Assembly: GCA_036186865.1 (NCBI GenBank)
Contig: AP025040.1
Span: 38,337,078-38,401,077, forward strand
Reading direction: 5' to 3'
Length of the DNA: 64,000 nucleotides
Source: Eustoma russellianum
Lineage: Eukaryota > Streptophyta > Magnoliopsida > Gentianales > Gentianaceae
Shown here one piece after another: positions 32,820-43,711 of the stretch; position 1 is the first letter of the stretch; each line of letters begins with the position of its first letter. Made by a program: the position numbers and the translations under genes. The notes beneath the pieces are model-generated. The model was not told where the DNA came from. It saw only the letters and a program-made list of their open reading frames with translations, and made no database searches.

Positions 32820-34862
32820 AATTCACCGAAAGGATATAAATGTTACTGTCCAGCCAATAGACGAATGTATATAACATTAGATGTTACATTTAATGAAAAA
32901 CTTGCATATTATAGATCTGAGAAGAAATAGTAGAGTTAGGGGAAATGAATATGAGCCCAGTTTCCTAATACCAAATATGCCAAGCTCAACTTCCCAGCCG
33001 AGCTGCACACAACAGCTCAGCTGTGAGGCACCTCAGCTCGGGACTACTGAAACTCAACCCAGTATTGGTTTTCCTATCATATCAAATGATCAGGAAGATC
33101 TGGATTATAATGATCAACCTGATACATTTGACCAATCACCTCTGACTGAGGTAGAAGAAAACACCAAATACGGCCATAGGACTCAAATTGATGATAGACC
33201 AATTGCACTAAGAAAAGGAATCCGTGAGTGCACCAGGAATCCGACCTGCACTAAATATCCTATAGAAGATTACATATCCTATAATAAGTTGAATCCAAGC
33301 TTTAGAACATTTATGTGCTCACTCAATGATAACATTATTCCTAAGGACATAGAGAAAGCACCCGACCTGGGCGAAAATAAGCTGTACAGGAAGAAATGGA
33401 TGCCTTAGTAAAAAAATAACACCTGGGAACTTACTCCCAGCTCATCTAAGATAAGACCAGTACGATGTAGATGGGTATTCACTACTAAATATAATAATGA
33501 TGGCACAGTGAATAAATTTAAGGCTAGATTAGTAGCTAAGGGATTCCCCCAGGCCTATGAAATAGGTTATTTAGAAACATTTGCATCAGTGGCTAAACTA
33601 AATACTATAAGAGTAATTGTTTCTATTGCAGTTAACCTTGACTGGGAACTGCATCAAATGGATGTAAAGAACGCTTTTTAAAATGGAGATTTGATTGAAG
33701 AGATTTATATGATTATACCACCAGGATTTAACAATGAAACTAATAGAGGTTATCTCTGCAAGTTGAGAAAGTCTTATATGGACCAAAACAGTCACATCGG
33801 GCATGGTTTAAAACATTCACTCAAACAATGACAGAGCTAGGATTTAATCAAAACCATAGTGATCACACTCTATCCACTAGAATTTCAGCTCAAGGGGAGC
33901 TGACAGTCATTATTGTACATGTAGATGATATTATAATAACTGGAGGAGATAAACATGGCATAGAAAATATCAAGATTAAACTATCAAAATAATTTGAAAT
34001 GAAAGATCTAGGAAAATTGAGGTATTTCCTGGGAATGGAAATTGCAAGAAATAAAGATGAGCTCTATATATCACAAAGGAAACATACACTGGACATTCTC
34101 AAAGAAACTGGTCTGCTCGGAGGCAGACCAGCCATCACCCTGGTTGGCCGGGATATAAGCCCAGGGATCAATGGGATAACACTCGAACATATAACTTGAT
34201 TATCAAAAATGTTGGAAACTAATCTACTTTTCTCACACTAGGCCTGATTTTTCTACGCAGTGAGTTTTGTATCACAGTTTATGCACTGTCCTACTAACAA
34301 ACATCTCCAAGCTGCATTTAGAATCTTCAGGTATCTCAAGAATGCACCAGGACGTGGACTATGCTTCAGGAAGAACTTAGATCGAGGCATCCAGATTTAT
34401 ATACACGCAGGCTGGGCTGGATGCAAGACTGATCTACGATCAAAAACTGGTTATGAAACATTCTTATATGGCAACCTGGTTACATGGTGGAGCAAGAAAC
34501 AACAGTTTTGTCAAGGAGCAGTGCGAAAGCTGAGCTGAGAGCACTTGCACTAGGAGTACGCGAAGGCATATGGATTAGACGAGTTCTGGAAGACCTCTAT
34601 ATTCAGGCAAGACTACCCATACAAATCTTTTGTGATACTGTTTCTGCAATAAGTATGACAGAAAATCCAGTTCAGCACGATAAATCAAAGGACGTAGAAA
34701 TAGATAGGCATTTCATCCATGAAAAAACTGAAGGAAATGAGGTCATCATAAAATACATTCCCACAACAAATCAGATAGCAGACATCTTAACTAAACCAGT
34801 CTCAATGAAGGTTTTTCAATACTTAATGTCCAAGCTTGGTTGTATGAATATATACAACTAAG
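32820..34862 (+). pseudogene. B1 pol, second part: integrase end, RT and RNase H
   Basis: Continues B1 pol after S3. Integrase tail (GYKCYCPANRRMY, then DVTFNEKLAYYRS) and linker with LRKGIRECTRNPTCTKYP and DYISYNKLNPSF (32881-33408). RT follows with stops: VRCRWVFTTKYNNDGTVNKF, ARLVAKGFPQAYEIGYLETF, QMDVKNAF, and HVDD at 33916-33927, where the usual YVDD Tyr has become His. Then FLGMEIARNKDELYISQRKH, and RNase H (YIHAGWAGCKTDLRSKTGY, where Asp of the usual DADWAG is lost; SSAKAELRALALGVREG; CDTVSAISM; VEIDRHFIHEKTEGNEVI; ADILTKPVSM), ending NIYN-TAA. Several catalytic-site changes and stops show it is dead. Confidence 0.85.
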
Positions 34863-34874
34863 CTTGAGGGGGAG
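34863..34874 (+). promoter_or_regulatory. B1 polypurine tract
   Basis: CTTGAGGGGGAG directly precedes the 3' LTR; the same tract, GCTTGAGGGGG, ends copia A. Confidence 0.7.
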
Positions 34875-35431
34875 TTTAGAAATAAATTCAGCTGAGGTGT
34901 GCCGAGCTGAACTGAAGAAGGTAGACCTGGACGAAGGTGTGCCTAGCTGAACTGGAGAAGGCAGACCTCGGCGAATGTGTGCCGAGCTGAATTAAGCCAA
35001 CCTGGACGAAGGCCAGAACGAAGCTAGGAAGTGACGGTCAGCCAGCCGAGCTGACCTGAACAGGAGGGCATGACTAAGGTGATATAAATGGAAGGATGAA
35101 CTGAGCTGAAGAAGACCAGACAGGATGAAGAAGACAAAGTGAAGAAAGTGCTGAGCCGAGGTGACGAGGTGAAGCACAATCAAGTCAGCGAGGCAACAGA
35201 CTGAGCTGTTATACTTAGGCGTGTAAATATTGTAACTTTTCACTATACATAGCAGAGCTGCATTGGTAACTAGCTGTTACCACAGCCGTTGTAATTAACA
35301 GTAGACTGACAATGACCATTGTTCAAGTGGTAAAATAGCCGTTAGAAGTAGTTTTCCATCCCTATAAAAGGGATGCAATCTTGTAAATCGTTTTTAACTT
35401 GAATGAATGCAAATTCTTTCAATAATCAACA
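34875..35431 (+). repeat. B1 3' LTR (557 bp)
   Basis: Collinear with 20994-21549. The start has mutated from TG to TT. It ends TCAATAATCAACA and is followed by CCTTG, the same five bases as before the 5' LTR. Confidence 0.9.
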
Positions 35432-35436
35432 CCTTG

Positions 35437-35760
35437 TGATGCTGGAATTCCTTATCCTGATTGATTTTGCTGCACCTCAATAATGTAATGCTTCTCGCTT
35501 CTCTTAATTGGTGAATCAATGATAATTCGTTATCAAAGAGGTTGTTTAACCAGACAAAAAAAAAGCTAAACAGATTTCATAAAGCAAACTAAAACTACAT
35601 TGGAACTCATGCGGCAGCAAAATTCGACATGAAGAAGCCATATTGCGAAATGTACCAACTAAATATATCAGTGGCAACTAACCAAAAGATCAACGACAAC
35701 TAAATATATCAGCGACAAGGAAACAAAGTACGAGGCATTCTTGGAGCCCTGGTTTGAGGC
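35437..35760 (-). other. Candidate host 3' UTR
   Basis: Non-repetitive sequence directly downstream (minus strand) of the stop codon of the candidate exon. It holds one near-duplicate, CTAAATATATCAG(T/C)GGCAA-like sequence at about 35660-35720. No LTR or transposon motif is visible. It continued into 20988-20918 before B1 inserted. Confidence 0.4.
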
Positions 35761-35945
35761 TCAGTAGAAATTCCAAACTTTTGGTAGTTTTGGAGAGAGA
35801 CAAATTTCAGCTGGTCGTAGCCACCAGCGTTGTGCTTCTTGTATTATCTGCTCAGTCTCTGTATTGCAGACATCGTTGATCACAAGGATACCAACCAAAA
35901 CACACACCAAAAAAAGCAGGAAAAAATAAAGCGGGAAGAGGTCAC
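35761..35945 (-). CDS. Candidate terminal exon of a host membrane-protein gene
   Basis: The minus strand shows a good splice acceptor (pyrimidine-rich CTCTTTGCTCTCCATTAG, 35963-35946) followed by an open frame of 60 residues and a TGA at 35763-35761. It starts DLFPLYFFLLFLVCVLVGIL, a single hydrophobic membrane segment of about 20 residues, then a polar tail NDVCNTETEQIIQEAQRWW and a basic end (SPKLPKVWNFY). The exon would begin with two bases completing a codon. It lies in the only non-transposon island of the window. The upstream intron is cut after 15 more bases by B2, so other exons would lie beyond the B2/G3/LINE block or are lost. I do not recognise the protein. A chance ORF remains possible. 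Confidence 0.45.
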
Positions 35946-35977
35946 CTAATGGAGAGCAAAGAGCGTAGTGTCGATAC

Positions 35978-36110
35978 TGTGTAAATAAGCGCAGCTGAGG
36001 TGAACCAAGCTCAGCCGAGGTGTATCGACCTGAGCAGAATACTTGTTGAACTAAAAGAAAAGCAACTAAAGTCAGCCTGCCGAGTTGAGGTGAAGATAGA
36101 AGTAGCGGAG
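35978..36110 (+). repeat. B2 5' LTR, first part
   Basis: Matches the start of the B1 LTR (AAATAA...CAGCTGAGGTG...CGAGCTGA...). It breaks off at the duplication CTGAG (36111-36115) before D and continues at 41509. The whole LTR is about 504 bases without D. Confidence 0.8.
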
Positions 36111-36115
36111 CTGAG

Positions 36116-36842
36116 TGATGGGTCCAGATAGTGGAGTTGGCAGCATTCTTTGTTGAAAATTTTGAAAGGCCGGTGGCACACCTTTGACAAAATTTGAAGC
36201 ATCCATATGAATAGTAAAAAGGCACATGTTTCTATTCACTTCTCTTGCCTGTAAATTGGCAAGTATTCTGCAAAGGAAGACACATCAAAAACCAATGCAA
36301 GAAGTATTTCAAGAGCTTCTTCAGAGAGGAGTGAGTGGTAGAAAATAGAGAGAGAAAAAGAGAGTTGTGAGATTATATCAATCCGGTATACAAAAATATT
36401 GTGTTTCAATTCTCTTGTATTTCTCAAATTTAAGTTTAAACTTGAACAGTCTCTTGTATTCCCATTATTTCGAATAGTGAAAGTTGTTCTTAATGCCCGC
36501 AGTTTTTTCCTCCACAGAGAGAGGGTTTCTACGTAAATCTCAGTGCCTCTATTTTATCTGGCATTTACAGTGAATTGTGATAAATACACCGTGCACGTAA
36601 TTTTTGTCTAATAAAGACGGATCTTAAAAGAGACCGTGTGTGACCCCTTCGGTTAAACCTAGGATTTTACATGGAATGATAATAGTATCTAGGAGGTCAT
36701 TGTGATCATTCCTGAGTATTACCGAATCGATTCACTTCATTTTTACTACTATTTATCTTGTTGTCATACTCGACGATTCTCGTGAGTAGTAAATTACTAT
36801 CCACGGTTTTATTCTGCTTAGAATCGGGTCATTATTCCAACA
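36116..36842 (+). repeat. D 5' LTR (727 bp)
   Basis: Starts TGATGGGTCCAGATAG and ends CATTATTCCAACA. It carries about 70 bases near 36615-36690 (ACGGATCTTAAAAGAGACCG...) that the 3' LTR lacks. Confidence 0.9.
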
Positions 36843-36844
36843 AG

Positions 36845-36856
36845 TGGTATCAAAGC
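36845..36856 (+). promoter_or_regulatory. D primer binding site
   Basis: TGGTATCAAAGC, one base from the initiator tRNA-Met complement, two bases after the LTR end. Confidence 0.85.
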
Positions 36857-36886
36857 TTGATTATTTAGTTCTTGGATTTCTCGAAT

Positions 36887-37650
36887 ATGGCAGAGATGAA
36901 ATTCAATGTGGCAAAATTCAACGAAGATGATGGATTTTCCACATGGCAAAAAAGGATGAAGGATTACCTTATAAAACAAGGTGTTCACAAAAGCTCTGGC
37001 AAAGAGAAAAAGTCAGAAACCATGAATGATGATGATTGGCAAGACATGGATGATAAAGCGCAAGTGCAATTTGCTTGCACTTGTCTGACGAAGTCCTGAG
37101 CAATGTAAACAGAAACAACTCAGCCGTGGAGATTTGGACAAAGCTAGAAAGCTTGTACATGTCCAAAACAATGACAAATAAATTGTATCTTAAGAAGCAG
37201 CTCTACACACTCCAAATGAGCGAAGGTACAAACTTTTTGTCTCATTTGAATGATTTCAATGGCATCATATCCTAAATGGCGAGTCTTGGTGTTACTATAC
37301 AGGATGAGGATAAGGCGATCATGCTCTTGAGTTCACTTCCACCCTTCTTCAATGGTTTGACGACCACTTTACTTCATGGTAAAGAAACAATCACATTGAA
37401 AGAGGTCACAACATCTTTATTGCTGCATATTAAGATGATGCAGCCAAAGAAGCAAGGACATGCTCTTCTTACACAAGAAAGAGGAAGGAGCCGAAATAGA
37501 AACTTCAACGGTCATGATAAATCAAAATATTATGACAAGTCCAGAGGTTGTTCCAAATTGAAAATCAGAGTGAAGTGCTGGAACTGTGGTAAGAATGGCC
37601 ACCTCCAAAAAAATTGCAGCTTTTTAAAGCAAGACAAAAATCAAGGTCAA
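36887..37650 (+). pseudogene. D gag
   Basis: The ATG at 36887 (MAEMKFNVAKFNEDDGFSTW) opens a UBN2-type capsid that loses its frame near 37080-37100 (…CTCLTKS, continuing in another frame as LSDEVLSNVNRNNSAVEIW and TKLESLYMSKTMTNKLYLKK) and meets a stop at 37273-37275. The next ORF (37276 on) gives LPPFFNGLTTTLLHG and an intact zinc knuckle, CWNCGKNGHLQKNC, at 37576-37617. Only two breaks separate the pieces, so gag is better kept than the rest of D. The role is particle assembly and RNA binding. Confidence 0.85.
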
Positions 37651-40600
37651 AAGCAGGTGGGAGATAACAACACAGCAGCAATAGCGTCAAGTGATGATGG
37701 AGAGACAACATTGGTTTGTCACCAAAATGAACGTCGTCATGTCTCAGACATAGACATTGAATGGATCGTGGATACAGGTGCTTCGTATCAGTGTGCTACT
37801 AGGAAGGAATACTTCTCCACATACAAAGCTGGAGACTTTGGTGTGTTGAAGATGGGAAACAAAATCACCTCATCGATCATTGGAATGGGTGTTATCAATA
37901 TGGAAACTTCATTTGGTTGCACATTTACATTACAAAATGTGCGACATGTTCCAGGTATGAGATTCAATCTTTTATCTGCAAGCGCACTCGTCAAGAAAGG
38001 TTATGAGCATGTCTTTGGTAATACGACATGGAAACTTACCAAAGGTTCTTTGGTGGTAGCAAAAAGGAAGTTATGTTGTAATTTGTACAAGACACACTTC
38101 AAGGTGTGTGAAAGTCAAATAAATACAGTAGAAGACGGTGATTCCCCAAACTTGTGGCACAGACGTTTGTGACACATTGGGCAAAAAGGGTTGCAGTTAC
38201 TGGCAAAACAATCCTTGATACTGTTAGACAAAGGTAAATCAATAGACCCATGTAATTACTGCTTATTTAGAAAACAACATAGCTTATTTTTTAGAAGAAC
38301 TCCAGGATAAGAGAAAACAAATTGGAGTTGGTTCACTCTGACGTATTTGGTCCCATTAAGGTAGAATCTCTAGGTGGAAATAAATACTTTGTTACTTTCA
38401 TTGATGATTCTTCTAGAAAAACATGGATCTACTTGATAAGAAATAAAAGTCAAATATTCCAATGTTTTCAAAAGTTTCATGCAATGGTGGAAAAAGAGAC
38501 TGAAGAAAAGTTGAAATACCTTCACACTAACAATGGCGGCGATTACATATCAATAGAATTTTAAGAGTACTGCACAAAACTTGGTATAAGACATGAGAAG
38601 ACAGTTCCTGATACTCTACAGCATAACGGAGTTGCAGAACATATAAATAGAACCATTGTAGGAGAAGTGCGATGCATGCTCAAAATGGCCAAACTGTCCA
38701 AGTCATTTTGGGGGGAGGCTGTCAATACAGCTGTATACTTGATCAGCTGATCACCTTCGGTTCCACTAAAATTTGATATTCCAGAAGTAGTATGGAGAGG
38801 AAGAGAGGTAAGCAAAGTATTTGGATGTAAAACCTTCATGAATGTTCCAAGAGACCAGATGTCAAAGTTGGATAACAAAACTATTCCTTGTATCTTTGTG
38901 GGATAAGGAAATGAGGAATACGTCTTTAGGATATAGGATCTAGAAAAGAAAAAAATCGTCAAAAGTATAGATGTCATGTTCCAAGAACACGAAATGTTCA
39001 ACGATGCAGAAAAGAAGTCTATTGCAGAAAATGTTACAGAGGTAACGTTTATTCTTTCATTGAATAATGACACAAATGGAGGAAATACAAAAGAAACTAA
39101 AACATGTGATGATTCTGATGGTGTTGAGCAAGGGAGCAGACCCTTGCTTCTCTTGAATTGTAAGATATGGATCCTCAACCGAGAAGGTCTGTCAAAGAAT
39201 GTACACCTTCCGCCAGGTATCCTAGTTCTCAATACATTCTTATAACAGATGATGGAGAACCAGAGAATTTTCAAGAAATACAATCTCATAGAGATAAAGA
39301 TTGTTGGACAAACTCCATGCAAGAAGTGATGGATTCATTGAAAAAGAATCTCACTTATGATCTAGTTCAACTTCCAAAAGGAAAGAAAGCTCTGGAAAAC
39401 AAATGGCCTTCAAGTTAAAGAAAGATGGTGATAAGTTTCTAAAGTATAAAACTCGATTGGTAGTGAAAGATTTTGGTCAAAAGAAAGGTATCGGCTTTGA
39501 TGAAATCTTCTCACCAATTGTTAAAATGAGTTTTATTCGACTTGTACTTGGTTTGAAATCTAGCTTGAATTTAGAGCTAGAACAACTAGATGTAAAAAGA
39601 GCTTTCCTGCATAGAAATCTGGATGAGGAAATCTACATGGAACAACCAGAAGGCTTCACAGTTAAAGGCAAAGAAGACATGGTCTGCAAGTTGAAAAAGA
39701 GTTTGTATGGATTGAAACAAGCACGAAAATAGTACAAGAAGTTTGACTCATTCATGCTGAGTAAGAAATTCAAGAGAACAATTGCTGATACTTGTGTATA
39801 TATTCAAAGATACCCTGATGGTAAATTTTATCATTCTTCTTTTGTATGTTGATGACATGCTGATTGTCGGAGAAGATGGCAACATGATCTAAATCTTAAA
39901 AAAGAGATTGTCAGAAACATTCGATATGAAAGGTTTGGGTGTTGGAAAACGTATCTTGGGAATGGATATCATACGAGATTGAGAAACAGGAAAGCTTTGG
40001 TTATCACAAGAGGGATATACTGAACGAGTGCTTCAACAATTCAATATGGACAAAGCTAAAGCAGTTAGAACTTCACTTTCTATTCATTTCAAGTTAAGCA
40101 AGAGAGAGTGTGCTTCATTAGAGAAGGAAGAAGAAGAAATATCACTGATTCCATATTCTTCTGCAGTAGGAAGCTTGACGTATGCTATGGTCTGCACCAG
40201 GTCAGACATTGTTCATGCGGTAGAAGTAATGAGCAGGTTTGTATCAAATCCAGGAAAGACGCATTAGGAAGCAGTGGAATGGATCTTTCGATACATCAGA
40301 GGAACTTCAAAATTATGCTTAACTTTAGGAGTTCCGGATCAACTCTTGATGGATACACAGATTCAGATATGGCTGGAGATCTAGATGATAGAAAATATAC
40401 TTCTGGTTATCTGTTTACATTTGCAGGAGAGCTATATCATGTCAGTCGAAACTTCAACAGTGTGTATCATTATCGACTACCGAAGCAGAGTACATTCCAG
40501 CTATAGAAGCTAGCAAGGTGATGCTTTGGATGAAACGATTTTTACAGGAGTTGGGGTTCGAACAACAACAATACATAGTATACTGTGATAGTCAAAGTGC

Positions 40601-40808
40601 TATTGGCTTGAGCAAAAATACGATGTATCATGCGAGAACCAAACATATCAATGTGGGATATCATTGGATTCGGGATGATACTGAAGAGGAACAATTCCAA
40701 ATCAAAAAGATCCACAAAGACAATAATCCCGCTGATATAATGACAAAAGTCATTACAAAGGAGATGTCTCGATGGTGCATCAAACAAGCTAGGATGGACT
40801 CTCCATGA
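37651..40808 (+). pseudogene. D pol: protease, integrase, RT and RNase H with many breaks
   Basis: Protease WIVDTGASYQC (catalytic DTG at 37771-37779) lies in the 298-aa ORF ending 38172. Integrase: zinc-binding part degraded; core LVHSDVFGPIKVESLGG and TFIDDSSRKTWIYL (38322-38564), then HNGVAEHINRTI after a stop. RT: RAFLHRNLDEEIYMEQPEGF, SLYGLKQA, YVDD at 39845-39856, and VGSLTYAMVCTRSDIVHAV. RNase H: TDSDMAGDLDDRKYTSGY, then AIEASKVMLWMKRFLQELG, YCDSQSAIGLSKN and HINVGYHWIRD, with a stop at 40806-40808. About ten stops or frameshifts. The minus-strand ORFs over this region are shadows. Confidence 0.85.
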
Positions 40809-41503
40809 GAGTCGGAGTATGCCTCTAGTCTGGAGGGGGGAGATTTGAAGGATCCAGACAATGGAGTTGGCAGCATTCTCTCTTGAAAATTTTTAAATGC
40901 CAGTGGGATACCTTTGACAAAATTTGAAGCAGTCATATGAATAATAAAAAGGCACATGCTTTTATTCACTTCTCTTGCTTATAAATTGGCAAGTATTCTG
41001 CAAAGGATGACACACCAAAAACCAAAGCAAGAAGTATTTCAAGAACTTCTTGAGAGAGGAGTGAGTGGAAAAAAATAGAGAGAGGAAAAAAGTTGTGAGA
41101 TTATATAAATCTGGTATAAGAAAATATTGAGTGTTTCAATTCTCTTGTATTTCTCAAGTTTAAGTTTAAACTTGAGTTGTCTCTTGTATTCCCATTATTT
41201 TGATAGTGGAAGTTGTTCTCACTGCTCGTGGTTTTTTCCCTCCACATAGAGAGGGTTTCCACGTAAATTTTGGTGTCTCTATTTTATCTAGCATTTACGA
41301 TGAATTGTGATAAATACACCGTGCATGTAATTTTTGTCTAAGGACAGCCTAGGAGGTCATTGTGACCTTTCCTGTGTATTAGCGAATCGGTTCACTTTAC
41401 TTTTATTGATATTTATCTCGTTATCATTGTCGATGAATCTAGTGAGTATTAAATTACTATCCATGGTTTTATTCCGCTTATAACTGGGTCATTATTCCTA
41501 ACA
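40809..41503 (+). repeat. D polypurine tract and 3' LTR
   Basis: The tract CTGGAGGGGGGAGA (40830-40843) is followed by the LTR, 40846-41503, from TGAAGGATCCAGAC to ATTCCTAACA. It is collinear with the 5' LTR except for the 69-base gap after 41338. Confidence 0.85.
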
Positions 41504-41508
41504 CTGAG

Positions 41509-41874
41509 CAGGCATGAAACTGAACTGAGCTGAAGTGACAAGAACTACTACCGAACTGAAGTAAGTAAAGCAGAGCTGGAACAAAGATGCTGAGCTGAGG
41601 TGACAAAGCGAGGCATCAGTCAAGCTGCAGAGCAGAAGCAGAGCTGCAACACTTAGTCATGTAATGCCTTAGGAACTATATTGTGCATATGGCCGAGCTG
41701 AACTAGTAACTAGCCGTTACTATTGTAAATGTTAGAAAACACTGTAGATAAATAGTAACCATTGTGCAAGTTGGAAAATAGTTTCGTTAGGTAGAAAAAC
41801 ACCCCTATAAAGGGTGAACAACCCTGTAAATATTTATCAACTTGAATGAATTCTTGAATTCTTTAATCTTGACA
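41509..41874 (+). repeat. B2 5' LTR, second part
   Basis: Continues the LTR after D (CAGGCATGAAACTGAACTGAGC...). It resembles the B1 LTR 3' half, including TAACTAG(C)CGTTAC and ACCCCTATAAAGGGTGAACAACC, a likely TATA region, and ends CTTGACA. Confidence 0.8.
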
Positions 41875-41886
41875 TAGTATCAGAGC
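41875..41886 (+). promoter_or_regulatory. B2 primer binding site
   Basis: TAGTATCAGAGC, one base from the initiator tRNA-Met complement, directly after the LTR. Confidence 0.8.
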
Positions 41887-41935
41887 TTATCTGATTCCCT
41901 GCTGCTTCATACTAAATTGTTATATTCTATTCAAA

Positions 41936-43711
41936 ATGCCTACTTCCTTCAGCCCTGCTAAATACACGGAGGTCATCTCTACTTCTGACCAAACATTAGG
42001 AGTGGTGCGTGTTCCTCAAATCACTGATGATTCCTCTATTGTTGTCACCAGCCACAAACTCAGTGGAGATAACTACCTCTCGTGATCTCGGGTGTAGAGA
42101 TTTTCAGAACAGAAAAAGGCAAAGAGGAATACCTATATAGGATAGTCCATGTTCCATCTGAAACTGATACAAACTTTTGACTATGGAAGTCAGAGAATAG
42201 CATGATTATATCATGGTTGATAGTTCAATGCAACTTGACATTTCAGACGACTTCATGATGTATAATACTACATCAGAAATCTGGGTTGCAATCAAGGAGA
42301 TATATTTCAAACAGGAGAACATCTCAAAACTATATGAAACTGAAGCTGCTCATCATGAGCTTAAACAAGGTGATCTGGATGTACACAAATGCTATACACT
42401 ACTGACCAAGGCTTGGCAGCAGATTGATTCTTTCGAAAAGCATCAGTGGTCCTGTGTCACTGTTGCTGGATCATACAAAGAAATAACAGAAAGGAAGCGA
42501 GTTTTTCGCTTCCTGACTAGACTAAACTCAGAGTTCGACAGTGCCTGAAATTAGATTCTGAGTACTAAACCACTACCGATCTTGAAGGCTGCCTTCGCAA
42601 AAAAAAAACACGAGGCAAGCAAGAAAAAGGTCATGATGGGAGGAACTTCAAGTTTGGAGTCCTTTGCTCTGCACACCGAACAACCAGCGGAAGCGTCTGT
42701 GCTGGCTGTTAAACGACACTTCACCTCTGTTGGAGGTAAAATGTGCAAATACTACAAGAAGGAAGGTCGTACTATGGATGACTGTTGGAAGTTGCAGGAT
42801 AAGCTGTTCTGATAAGAGAAACCACCTCTGAAGTCCAGCAATGCACCCTGGAGGCCGCAATCAAGACCATTCGCTACTGGACAAAGTGTTGCACATCAGG
42901 TCAGCAGCACAACTCAACTTGACGTAGCTCGGAAAAGCATAACTCACCTTATCTCAGCCCAAGTGGTTGAAACTGAGTTCCGTACAAAGGATCAGATTGC
43001 TACTCTGATCAATTTGCAGAGCAGAAAAGGTGGCCGAGCTGAACCATACTAAGTAACAATGGCGGGCTATGTCTAGCCAAGCTCTAGCGGATCTTGGATC
43101 ATTGACTTTGGGGCTACTGATCATATAACGAGTAATGGTAACCTTCTAAGCTCTTATTCTCTGTTTTCAATACCCAAGAAGGTTAAGATTGCTAATGAAA
43201 CTTCCTTAGAAGTTGTTGGAATAGGCTCAGCAGTGATTAATAAAAATCCTCTTAAAAGATGTCATGCATGTCCCTAGTTTAAGCAATCTTGTATCAGTTT
43301 GCAAACTCACTAGAGATATTAATTGCATAACCTGCTTCTCATCCACAGAAAGTTGTTTTCAAGAAAACAAAATGAAGGGGATGATTGGCAGTGCTAGGAA
43401 CATAGCAGGGATGCACCCACTAGAATCGGATAACAGAGCGTTCATTAGCACAACCGAGCTACAAAATGATCAGACAGTTTTGCACACTAGAACAACTTGT
43501 ATAAGGGATATTTTGCTATGGCATGATCGACTAGGTCATCCTAATTTTGTATATCTTAAACGTTTAATGCCAAAATTATTCAGCTAGGCTGATCTTGAAA
43601 ATATTGTGAAACTTGCCAATTAGCCAAACACACTAAACAAAATTACCCTGCAACAGAATACAAGTCATTAGCACCGTTTAACTTTGTTCATTCTAACATA
43701 TGGGGTCCATC
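41936..43711 (+). pseudogene. B2 gag and first part of pol
   Basis: ATG at 41936 (MPTSFSPAKYTEV). The capsid follows with stops; the best piece is 42213-42548 (ISDDFMMYNTTSEIWVAIKE, then YTLLTKAWQQIDSFEKHQWS). The zinc knuckle at 42744-42785 has lost two ligands (CKYYKKEGRTMDDC: Cys to Tyr, His to Arg). The protease reads WIIDFGATDHI near 43095, where the catalytic DSG of B1 has become DFG. A zinc-binding integrase part follows (WHDRLGHPNFVYLKRLMPKL, ORF 43264-43587). It ends at the duplication CCATC (43707-43711) before S4. Gene order equals B1. Confidence 0.85.

Larger units (their letters stand above)
20994..35431 (+). mobile_element. B1: complete but decayed copia element, duplication CCTTG, split by S3
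   Basis: LTRs at 20994-21549 and 34875-35431 flank gag, protease, integrase, RT and RNase H in copia order, interrupted by S3 at 24015-32814. CCTTG lies at 20989-20993 and 35432-35436. The two LTRs differ at roughly one base in ten by eye and the coding frames are broken, so the insertion is old. B2 is a second copy of the family. The LTRs hold repeated GAGCTGAAC-type motifs. Confidence 0.9.
36116..41503 (+). mobile_element. D: complete decayed copia element of Tork-like type, duplication CTGAG
   Basis: LTRs at 36116-36842 and 40846-41503, primer site, gag-pol in one reading direction, polypurine tract and 5-bp duplications CTGAG (36111-36115, 41504-41508). Pol motifs such as GPIKVESLGGNKYFVTFIDD, HNGVAEHINRTI and KHINVGYHWIRD suggest the Tork group. 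The LTRs differ at roughly one base in eight plus a 69-base length difference. Many stops are present; it is an old insertion into the B2 LTR. Confidence 0.9.

Noticed and set aside
38561..39322. 253-aa minus-strand ORF
   Set aside because: Antisense to the D integrase and linker coding sequence; no recognised domain.
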